DNA of 7,385 nt from Candidatus Cloacimonadota bacterium (GCA_023133395.1 JAGLWO010000616.1:1-7385); one strand, 5' to 3'. Numbered from the stretch's first letter, positions 1 to 6,457 are shown. The notes: a model not told the origin generated them from the letters alone. Program-made: numbers and translations.

Positions 1-2025
1 GGACCTTATGTATTATTTGATTCCTATATCCTGGATGATTCAGCAGGAAATGGGAATGGATTGATGGATTATGGTGAATTCATCCTTCTTACCTTAACTG
101 TGGAAAATGTGGGAATCGACCAGGCAGATAATGTAACCGTTACACTGAGCACAGATGACCAATACATAACCATTACAGATTCCACAGAGTTTTATGGCAA
201 CATCGCAGCGGGAGCAATAGCAACGGTAACCGATGGTTTTTCTATGGAAGTCTGTGATTCTATTCCCGATGAACATATGTTCTTATTCCAGGTGAGTGCT
301 ACAGATGGAACCAATACCTGGATATCCAATTTCGTAATAGAAGCTTATGCTCCTGTATTATGGGCAGGTGAAATGATCATCGATGATGCCACAGGGAACA
401 ATAACGGATCTCTCGATCCCGGAGAAACGGTTACAATCACCATTCCCACCTACAACAATGGACATGCCCCTTCACCCGAAGCAATTGCCGATCTATCCTG
501 TTCAAATCAACTTATCACTATCGTGCAAAGCCCTGTCAACCTGGGAGAGATAGGCAGTCAGTCCTTCGAGGATGCTGTTTATACAGTTATCGCCAGTGAT
601 GAGATCACCTTTGGAACTCCTGTCACTTTCATCTATAATGTAGTAGCCGGAGAATATATCGTTACCAAGAATTACGACACATCGGTAGGTATATTCATTG
701 AAGATTTTGAGTCGGGTGGTTTTACAAATTTTCCATGGGAATTTGTTGGATGTAACATTACCTGGCCAAATGTAAATCCGATCGAAGATTTCACGATAAT
801 CGATACTATACCAGATATAAACTGGAGCATTGCAACGGATAGTTTTTATAGTGGAGCAGCCAGTGCGAAATCTTATCCCATTACTCACAACCAGGCGTCT
901 TTTATGAATGTAACCGTGGATGTTGTAACAGATGGTGAGATCAGTTTTTATTACCGTGTGGCCTGTGAATACAGTCCTTCCCAAACTTATTTTTATGATG
1001 GATTGATCTTCTTTATAGATGATGCGGAAGCTGGTCGTTATCAACCGGGACCTGATGGTTCCTCTCCCTGGACTTATGCCAGCTATCCGGTAACTACCGG
1101 AACACACACGTTTACGTGGGTGTATGTAAAAGACAGCAGCGACGGTAGCACTTCTCTGCCGGAAGATTGTTCCTGGGTTGATTATATAGTCTTCCCCACA
1201 CTGTCTTTAATAAATGGTACAATTGCCGGACAGGTAACGCTTCTGCCAGCCGGGAATATAGAAGATGTAATAATCTCCACCTATTTTGGCTCAACCAGTC
1301 CGGATGCCAGTGGGAATTATTCTTTTATAAGTCCTGTAGGAATTTTCGATGTAACAGCAAACCTTACTGGATATGAAACGATAACCGTTTATGATGTAGA
1401 AATTCTTGAAAATCAGACCACAACCGTAGATTTTGTATTAACTTACCTTGCTCCCCCCATCGATCTTGAAGGAGAGTTAAATGATTGTTATGTCTCCCTG
1501 AGCTGGGAACAATCAGAATCCGGCACCAGAGATTTCCAGCATTATAATATATACCGAAATGTTGATAGTGGAGCGTTCACACTTCTGGATACAACATTGG
1601 TTTTAACCTATGTAGATTCTTTGTTCGAAAGCGGAGATTACGGTTATTACGTTACAGCAGAATACAGTCAGAATAATGAAAGTGACCCGACCGATACAGT
1701 AATAATTCCTTATGTACAATCTGATGCAGGTAACGAATTGATCCCCATTGCTACCATGCTCAAAGGTAATTATCCCAATCCATTCAATCCCGAAACTACG
1801 ATAAGTTACGGACTGAACAAAGACACAAAAGTTATACTTGAAATATTCAATATAAAAGGTCAAAAAATCAGAACACTTATTGAAGAGACTCAACCTGCAG
1901 GCTTTCACACAGCAGTATGGAACGGTAAGGATAAAAATGGAAATCCCGTTTCATCAGGAATCTATTTCTACAGGATGTTAACTAAAGGCTTTGATAAAAC
2001 AAAGAGGATGCTGCTGTTGAAATAA
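1..2025 (+). CDS. C-terminal part of a large secreted multidomain protein with a type IX-style sorting domain (5' end missing)
   Basis: The reading frame is open from base 1, so the true start is upstream and 674 residues are visible. Domains in order: two repeats of an Ig-like/CARDB-like module, each opening with the acidic motif D-D-x-x-G-N-x-N-G-x-x-D-x-G-E (residues 12-26 and 128-142); a jelly-roll or MAM-like region beginning EDFESGG (about 234-401); a carboxypeptidase-regulatory-like beta sandwich (about 405-481) with the typical G-x-V and D-A-S-G-N-Y-S-F signatures; a fibronectin type III domain (about 484-575); and an 88-residue FlgD-like sorting domain (587-674) with GNYPNPFNP, WNGKD and a terminal RMLLLK. 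The last is known from T9SS cargo and suggests delivery to the cell surface or medium. These modules often follow a protease domain (gingipain-type C25 or subtilisin), so the missing N-terminus may be catalytic; that is inference. The gene is noticeably richer in G+C than the rest of the window. Confidence 0.9.
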   Translation, partial: GPYVLFDSYILDDSAGNGNGLMDYGEFILLTLTVENVGIDQADNVTVTLSTDDQYITITDSTEFYGNIAAGAIATVTDGFSMEVCDSIPDEHMFLFQVSATDGTNTWISNFVIEAYAPVLWAGEMIIDDATGNNNGSLDPGETVTITIPTYNNGHAPSPEAIADLSCSNQLITIVQSPVNLGEIGSQSFEDAVYTVIASDEITFGTPVTFIYNVVAGEYIVTKNYDTSVGIFIEDFESGGFTNFPWEFVGCNITWPNVNPIEDFTIIDTIPDINWSIATDSFYSGAASAKSYPITHNQASFMNVTVDVVTDGEISFYYRVACEYSPSQTYFYDGLIFFIDDAEAGRYQPGPDGSSPWTYASYPVTTGTHTFTWVYVKDSSDGSTSLPEDCSWVDYIVFPTLSLINGTIAGQVTLLPAGNIEDVIISTYFGSTSPDASGNYSFISPVGIFDVTANLTGYETITVYDVEILENQTTTVDFVLTYLAPPIDLEGELNDCYVSLSWEQSESGTRDFQHYNIYRNVDSGAFTLLDTTLVLTYVDSLFESGDYGYYVTAEYSQNNESDPTDTVIIPYVQSDAGNELIPIATMLKGNYPNPFNPETTISYGLNKDTKVILEIFNIKGQKIRTLIEETQPAGFHTAVWNGKDKNGNPVSSGIYFYRMLTKGFDKTKRMLLLK

Positions 2026-2028
2026 CCT

Positions 2029-2056
2029 TCGAGTCGATACTTGCAAATCGACTCGA
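2029..2056. terminator. 10-bp perfect hairpin just after the first gene, possible terminator
   Basis: TCGAGTCGAT at 2029-2038 pairs perfectly with ATCGACTCGA at 2047-2056 around an 8-base loop, starting 4 bases after the stop codon. The position between convergent genes suits transcription termination from either side. There is no run of T after either arm, so it is not a textbook intrinsic terminator. It could instead be an mRNA 3'-end stabiliser or part of an intergenic repeat. Confidence 0.45.
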
Positions 2057-2072
2057 GCTTCGTTCATTCTGA

Positions 2073-2100
2073 ACTCCATCAGGCAAAAGCCTGATGAAGT
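2073..2100. repeat. Second intergenic hairpin, CATCAGGC-AAAA-GCCTGATG, REP-like
   Basis: An 8-bp perfect stem (2077-2084 with 2089-2096) closes a four-A loop. One mismatch is followed by three more pairs, so the arms extend to 2073 and 2100. It lies 16 bases after the first hairpin and about 28 bases beyond the stop of the minus-strand sigma gene. No T tract follows on either strand. The preceding CATTCTGAACTCC string resembles dispersed palindromic intergenic elements of Bacteroidota-like genomes, which is recognition by style, not by search. Confidence 0.45.
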
Positions 2101-2128
2101 CCTGTCTCAAATTATAAAAAGTTAGAAT

Positions 2129-3046
2129 TTAGTTTAATAGGAAACCATTTGAAAAAAAAGCGGGAAGAGATTCCCGATTTTCAGGATACATTCTTAATAA
2201 TTCAACAATCTTTTTACCTTCATCTGAGTTTATGCTAATTCTTATCATCTTCTTAGGTTTTTGAGGTAACTTTTTTATTTTTAAATAATTTTTATTATCT
2301 ATATAAAATTCAAAGGAAAATGAATCTATATCTCCATTCTGATTTTTAAAAATTACTAAAATTTTATAAACATAATCATTGAATTGAATACTATATTCAA
2401 CAATTTTTTTTATATCAAATGAAGGCTTATAATTTTTAAGATTTACTTCTGAAAAATAATAATACATTTTTTCTAAGGTTTCATTTTTAAGATTGATTCT
2501 GAAACTTCTTAAAAAATTATTTATTAAATTTTCTAATTGTGGAGTAACAATTTTTTTAGATGCAATTACGCCTAATCTTCTATATGTCTCAGCTTTTAGT
2601 TTCTTTTTGATTCTTGAAATCCTCTTTCTTAGAGCTTGATAAGAACCACCATAAACTTTATACATCTTTTTTATACTTTGAGAACTTTGATAGAAGTAAT
2701 ATAAAGTCTTTAGTTCTTTTCGATTGAGGGTATTTAATGAATCTCTAAAAGCTGTTTTTAAAGAATCATCTCTTTCTATACAACTTGATTTACTTAATAA
2801 ATCGTCTTTTAATTCCTTTTTCCATAATTTATACTTCTTTGATTCTTCAAATAATTTATTACAATAATTCCTGGTTGTATTGATTATCCAACCTTTTGTA
2901 TTTTTCATTATATGTTTCTTTTTCAAATACAGAGTTAATGTTTGTGAAGCAATCTCTCTTGCTTCTATAACGTTACCTGTACGATTTAAAGCACATTTAA
3001 ATGCTAATTTCTGATATTCAGAGATATTCTTTTCTATTCTTTCCAT
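2129..3046 (-). CDS. Divergent ECF-like RNA polymerase sigma factor with a C-terminal extension
   Basis: A 305-residue protein. Residues about 10-75 look like sigma region 2: a helix with TGNVIEAREIASQTLTLYL, matching the usual 'xxAEDixQExFlxl' stretch, then KGWIINTTRNYCNKLFEESKK, matching 'WLxxIaRNxxxdxxRxxkr'. Residues about 100-152 look like region 4: DSLNTLNRKELKTLYYFYQ, then a Lys/Arg-rich helix-turn-helix (SYQALRKRISRIKKKLK). Normal ECF factors end near here. This one continues for about 135 residues (170-305) as helices followed by several predicted beta strands, a possible sensor or self-inhibiting domain that I do not recognise. It would direct RNA polymerase to a dedicated promoter set. 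It stands alone, convergent with the gene on its left and divergent from the amidotransferase gene on its right, with no adjacent anti-sigma gene in view. The coding DNA is very AT-rich. The start at 3046 is supported by an AAGGTG ribosome site and a promoter. Sigma assignment is by motif reading; an unrelated DNA-binding protein is less likely. Confidence 0.72.
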   Translation of the reverse strand: MERIEKNISEYQKLAFKCALNRTGNVIEAREIASQTLTLYLKKKHIMKNTKGWIINTTRNYCNKLFEESKKYKLWKKELKDDLLSKSSCIERDDSLKTAFRDSLNTLNRKELKTLYYFYQSSQSIKKMYKVYGGSYQALRKRISRIKKKLKAETYRRLGVIASKKIVTPQLENLINNFLRSFRINLKNETLEKMYYYFSEVNLKNYKPSFDIKKIVEYSIQFNDYVYKILVIFKNQNGDIDSFSFEFYIDNKNYLKIKKLPQKPKKMIRISINSDEGKKIVELLRMYPENRESLPAFFSNGFLLN

Positions 3047-3056
3047 TAATTGATTG

Positions 3057-3062
3057 CACCTT
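3057..3062 (-). promoter_or_regulatory. Ribosome binding site AAGGTG of the sigma gene
   Basis: Read on the minus strand, AAGGTG ends 10 bases before the ATG at 3046. It supports that start over internal methionines. Confidence 0.6.
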
Positions 3063-3071
3063 AGCTAACTT

Positions 3072-3101
3072 TTTATAAATACTCAACTAATTATAAGTCA
3101 A
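3072..3101 (-). promoter_or_regulatory. Sigma-70-like promoter for the minus-strand sigma gene
   Basis: On the minus strand, TTGACT (3101-3096) is followed 17-18 bases later by TTATAA/TATAAA (3078-3072). The expected transcript start would be near 3065, giving a leader of roughly 20 bases that contains just the ribosome site. Elements match the classical -35/-10 consensus well. Some FCB bacteria use a different housekeeping consensus, so confidence is moderate. Confidence 0.5.
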
Positions 3102-3225
3102 GAAATTTTAATTTTTTAAGTGGCTAAGTCACACTTTTGAATTATTGGGGATATATAAGTAGATGAATATTATTTTGAAAATAAATATTTTCTTTCTGGG
3201 GAAGAATAAATTCACTTAGATTTAT

Positions 3226-3254
3226 TTTGGTTCAACTATCCTGTTTGAACCAAA
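3226..3254. promoter_or_regulatory. Inverted repeat 10-9-10, candidate operator in front of the amidotransferase gene
   Basis: TTTGGTTCAA (3226-3235) and TTGAACCAAA (3245-3254) are exact reverse complements separated by 9 bases, with half-site centres 19 bases apart. This is the geometry of a dimeric regulator site binding one face of the helix. The right arm contains the -35-like TTGAAC of the candidate promoter downstream, so binding there would interfere with, or be positioned to affect, that promoter. As RNA it could also form a hairpin. No T run follows, so it is not a terminator. Confidence 0.45.
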
Positions 3255-3274
3255 TATTCTAATCAATCTATACC
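3245..3274 (+). promoter_or_regulatory. Weak candidate promoter for the amidotransferase gene
   Basis: TTGAAC (3245-3250), an 18-base spacer and TATACC (3269-3274) each match the classical sigma-70 consensus at 4 of 6 positions. A transcript would start near 3281 and carry a leader of about 65 bases. In such AT-rich DNA matches of this quality arise by chance, and the gene may instead use an ECF promoter that I cannot recognise. Confidence 0.25.
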
Positions 3275-3301
3275 CGGTAAATAAAACCCGGAGCTTACCG
3301 G
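3274..3301 (+). promoter_or_regulatory. Inverted repeat CCGGTAA-N14-TTACCGG in the leader region
   Basis: A perfect 7-bp stem (3274-3280 with 3295-3301) surrounds a 14-base loop that itself contains a second CCCGG. It is the only G+C-rich patch in an otherwise AT-rich stretch 45-70 bases before the start codon. It could be a transcript hairpin or a second protein-binding palindrome. It matches no riboswitch class I know. Confidence 0.35.
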
Positions 3302-3337
3302 AAAATAGTGAAAATAAAAAAACAATAAAAACTTTTT

Positions 3338-3342
3338 GGAGG
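3338..3342 (+). promoter_or_regulatory. Ribosome binding site GGAGG, unusually close to the ATG
   Basis: A perfect GGAGG lies only 3 bases before the ATG at 3346, shorter than the usual 5-9. Later in-frame ATGs (codons 10 and 12) have no such site and would remove the positively charged start of the signal peptide, so the ATG at 3346 is preferred. Confidence 0.7.
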
Positions 3343-3345
3343 AAA

Positions 3346-6300
3346 ATGAAAAGTTTAGATTTTAAATCGATTATGATTATGGCTGTTTTATGTACAGCTA
3401 TTCTTTTACCTTCATTCTTAAATGCAAACTGTGAAATGATGGGAATGATTGCAAATAAAGGAAATTATATCTCTTGGCTTGATTCAAGCCCGGAAGATTG
3501 GGATGACCCCTATGATTTTTTCCAATTTATGATAGATGAATCAACTCCAAATCCTCAAAATGATGGCTATGGCGTGATTTATTATCCTGACGATGGTTTT
3601 ATGTATTTTAATGAAATCGATTATTTTGATGAACAAAATCAAGCTTGGTATAAGACAAATAGAAATAACCATGGTAATTGGATTGATAACTCGACTTGGT
3701 ATGGTGATCCAAATCTTCATTGGCAATGGAATGATTATGAGCCGTTGGGTGTAGATAAAATCATTAAGAATACAATAATGAACAATAACACTAAAGCTTC
3801 AATAGTTTTGGGACATGACAGAGCTGGAACAGGAGGACATGGCAATCATCCGTTTCGTTTACAGATCGAAACAAATGGAAAACACTATACATTCGAACAT
3901 AATGGCTATTTTACTATTTCAGAGATAAAACTGAAATTTTATAATAGGACTAACTCATTACATCAGGGTTGGTTTTATGAAGAAGGTCATGAATCAAACT
4001 GGGATGGAGAACCAGGTAGTGTCACTGATTGGATAGATAGCGAATTATATTTTCATTACATTCTAGCAAATATTGAGGAAGCAGGTGGTGATGTAATCCA
4101 GGGTATCTATGATGCTCTCAGCTATGACTTAAATCCTGATCCAAATATTGAGGATATTCTGATTGGATCAAATGAAAGATCAAATTTTATCCTTTCAGAT
4201 GGTTTTACTGTTTATGCATATAGAGGTACAAATATTACCGATTATGACCTTAAATATGTAGAGAATGACACTTTCTGGGGTATCACATCCGGAACAGCAA
4301 GTGGAACTCAGCTTGGGCGAGATTATCTAGCAATTTTTTCTCCTTACGGAGATGTAGAAACTATCAATCTATTTGATCCTCCCATATTCGTTTCCGGTCC
4401 AATTTCACAAAACGAAACCTGGAATTCAATTAGATTTATAACTGATGACATTATTATTCCAGAAGGTATTACACTTAATATTGATGCGGAAGTAACTTTT
4501 GTTTCTCATTGTACATTTACTGTTAACGGTACCGTTAATCTCCAAGACGATTCAGAATTCAATATTAATCATAGTTCAGAAGTTCTTGTTGAAAATAACG
4601 GACTCCTCTTCCTCAATTGGGGAAGCATACTTACAGGTTGTACACCAACAACTTATGGTGCAACTCCACCCGGGCAACCGGTTGGTGGTGAAGAGGTTAT
4701 CCCCGGTGACAGAATCATCGCTCAAAATGGTGGAATAATTACCACAAATGATGATCAAAACCCAGGAGATGTAATTACTATCGGATCAGGATTACCAGAA
4801 GGTGAGGAACAATTATGGGATGGTATTTTAATCCAGAATCCAGATCATGATATAGATTATTGGTTTGTGAATTGTGATATTTCCTGGATTAATAAGCTCA
4901 GCATTGAAACGAGAGAATCTCTTAATGTTATAGCCAATCTGAAACTTTATTTAACTGATTTTCATGATGCAGGACAGATATTAGCTCGAAATGAACACAA
5001 ATTATCTATCTCCGGTGAAAATAGTGCAAACCGCTGTAATATCCGTAATAATCATAAAACCCCAATTGTAGTTTACGATTCTCCTGTGAATATTGATTGG
5101 GCTTTGATTGAAGATAATGGTCGTGATATAAACGGAGGATTACTGAATTTGTATTGTAACGGTATTTATTTAAGCTATTCTGCAGTTTCAGAATCAGAAA
5201 TAATAAATACAATAATACAGGGAAACACAGGATGCGGTATACAAACCTATAGTCAGTATGTAAATGTTGAAAATGATACTATCCGCTATAATGAACAACA
5301 CGGTTTATTTACAAAAAAAGGAACATTTGATGATTTACATAATACTACAATTCTCAACAATTATTATGCCGAATATGTAAGTGTACAGGATTCTTATAAC
5401 TGGCCGGATATGGATAACTATATTGCAGATTTAGATGGAAACTCCGGAGGTAATGATCAGTACATTCTTATTGCATATTATTGGGATGAAATTGAACATT
5501 CGATAGATGTAACAGGAAATTACATAAATCATGAAAATAATGAACACAGGTTTTACCCCAGATATGAAGCCTTTCGCTTCGATTCCGCTAATGTACCACC
5601 GGAAAGAGAAATGTTATATTCTGCTCTCGATGAAATGAGAAACGAAAATTATGCTGATGCTGAAACAATCTTCCAGCAAATCATATCAGGTTATCCGGAT
5701 ACTAACGAAGCTGCAACTTCCATAAGAGGATTATTTTTTATCGAAAATTATACAGACAAAGATTATGTAAGTCTTCGTTCTTATATAGATAATATCCAGG
5801 TTAGTGAAGCAACTTATCTTTATAAAGCAAAAGAAGATGTGAAAACAAAATCTTATATGAAAGAAGAGGATTATGTAACTGCAATAGAACGATTGGAAGT
5901 AATTATAAATAATCCACCTTCTAATGATGAATTGATCTATGCAATGATCGATGAAGGATATTGCTACCTGCAGCTTGAAGAAGGCGGTTTAAGGGATATT
6001 CCTGCTGTTTGTACTGTTAAACCCCGTTCTTTTGACGAATATCAGAGAATTGTACAAGAACTTGAGAATGAATTATTGTTCTTCAGTCAACCGGAAAACA
6101 ACGAACAAGTGGTTCAAGCAAATTTGATTATACTGCATGGAAACTATCCTAACCCATTTAATCCATCGACCAATATATCCTTCGATATCTCTTCAGAATC
6201 AGATGTTTCAATTACAGTTTACAATGTAAAAGGTCAGAAAGTTACTATGTTAGTAGATAAGCATTTTGAAAATGGTTCACATACAGTAACCTGGAACGGT

Positions 6301-6399
6301 AAAGACAGTAACAACAAATCTGTATCAACAGGAATTTATTTCTACAAAATTTCTGCAGGTAAAGAAACTCAAGTGAAAAAAATGTTGCTACTAAAATAA
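3346..6399 (+). CDS. Exported class II glutamine amidotransferase-like (Ntn-hydrolase) protein with beta-helix, TPR-like and type IX sorting domains
   Basis: A complete 1017-residue protein. Residues 1-27 form a signal peptide (Lys2 and Lys7, hydrophobic 9-22, likely cut after Leu-Asn-Ala27). Residues 29 to about 342 read as a class II amidotransferase of the YafJ/GATase_4 type: CEMMGM with candidate nucleophile Cys29, NDGYGV (72-77), GHDRAG (Arg159), NHPF (167-170), EHNGYF (oxyanion Asn186-Gly187), IDSE (glutamine-binding Asp231) and ILSDG (282-286). An aromatic-rich insert (about 91-131) makes it longer than YafJ. A right-handed beta-helix follows (about 348-745), opening with the usual GPISQNETW and IPEGITL cap. 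Then come a TPR-like helical region (about 751-885) and an 88-residue FlgD-like sorting domain (930-1017). Inferred role: a surface or secreted amidohydrolase or amidotransferase. The substrate is unknown and need not be glutamine, and no synthase partner domain is fused. It is transcribed divergently from the sigma gene. Confidence 0.85.
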   Translation: MKSLDFKSIMIMAVLCTAILLPSFLNANCEMMGMIANKGNYISWLDSSPEDWDDPYDFFQFMIDESTPNPQNDGYGVIYYPDDGFMYFNEIDYFDEQNQAWYKTNRNNHGNWIDNSTWYGDPNLHWQWNDYEPLGVDKIIKNTIMNNNTKASIVLGHDRAGTGGHGNHPFRLQIETNGKHYTFEHNGYFTISEIKLKFYNRTNSLHQGWFYEEGHESNWDGEPGSVTDWIDSELYFHYILANIEEAGGDVIQGIYDALSYDLNPDPNIEDILIGSNERSNFILSDGFTVYAYRGTNITDYDLKYVENDTFWGITSGTASGTQLGRDYLAIFSPYGDVETINLFDPPIFVSGPISQNETWNSIRFITDDIIIPEGITLNIDAEVTFVSHCTFTVNGTVNLQDDSEFNINHSSEVLVENNGLLFLNWGSILTGCTPTTYGATPPGQPVGGEEVIPGDRIIAQNGGIITTNDDQNPGDVITIGSGLPEGEEQLWDGILIQNPDHDIDYWFVNCDISWINKLSIETRESLNVIANLKLYLTDFHDAGQILARNEHKLSISGENSANRCNIRNNHKTPIVVYDSPVNIDWALIEDNGRDINGGLLNLYCNGIYLSYSAVSESEIINTIIQGNTGCGIQTYSQYVNVENDTIRYNEQHGLFTKKGTFDDLHNTTILNNYYAEYVSVQDSYNWPDMDNYIADLDGNSGGNDQYILIAYYWDEIEHSIDVTGNYINHENNEHRFYPRYEAFRFDSANVPPEREMLYSALDEMRNENYADAETIFQQIISGYPDTNEAATSIRGLFFIENYTDKDYVSLRSYIDNIQVSEATYLYKAKEDVKTKSYMKEEDYVTAIERLEVIINNPPSNDELIYAMIDEGYCYLQLEEGGLRDIPAVCTVKPRSFDEYQRIVQELENELLFFSQPENNEQVVQANLIILHGNYPNPFNPSTNISFDISSESDVSITVYNVKGQKVTMLVDKHFENGSHTVTWNGKDSNNKSVSTGIYFYKISAGKETQVKKMLLLK

Positions 6400-6431
6400 C
6401 CTTTTGCTTTCTTTGTCTTATCTCATAAAAG

Positions 6432-6457
6432 CCCCTCTCTTAAATTTAAGAGAGGGG
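6432..6457. repeat. Perfect 26-bp palindrome followed by a G-rich tail; dispersed-repeat-like intergenic element
   Basis: CCCCTCTCTTAAA (6432-6444) is immediately followed by its exact reverse complement (6445-6457). A further A-T and G-T pair lies outside, and then comes TTGGGGTGAG (6458-6467). Hairpins of this form, CCCCTCTC...GAGAGGGG followed by TTGGGGTGAG, are familiar as widely dispersed intergenic repeats in diverse bacterial genomes; this is recognition, not a search. On the plus strand no T run follows, so termination after the upstream gene is possible but not textbook. On the minus strand the stem is followed by CTTTTATG. Confidence 0.7.

Noticed and set aside
1..60. ATG at 61 as the start of the first protein
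   Set aside because: The frame stays open to base 1 and the acidic repeat motif begins before the ATG (residue 12 of the visible chain), with no ribosome site at the ATG, so the gene is cut by the window edge.
502..1107. A 201-codon open frame on the minus strand inside the first gene, and several 60-100-codon ones elsewhere
   Set aside because: They lie opposite or within strongly supported genes, have no ribosome sites I can see, and their protein sequences are Cys/Arg/Ile-rich with no recognisable domain.
3170..3184. A 15-base pseudo-palindrome TTATTTT-G-AAAATAA and two TTATTTTG strings as Bacteroidota-type promoters (TAnnTTTG)
   Set aside because: The second base of the -7 motif is wrong in both places, and short A/T palindromes are expected by chance in DNA this AT-rich.
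3226..3301. Two tandem stem-loops in the leader as a riboswitch
   Set aside because: No conserved core of any riboswitch class I know is visible, and the candidate transcript start lies inside this stretch.
3415..3432. Cys29 of the exported enzyme as a lipoprotein lipid-attachment Cys
   Set aside because: The residues before it are Leu-Asn-Ala-Asn; the position before Cys should be Gly, Ala or Ser. The following CEMMGM matches the amidotransferase nucleophile motif much better.
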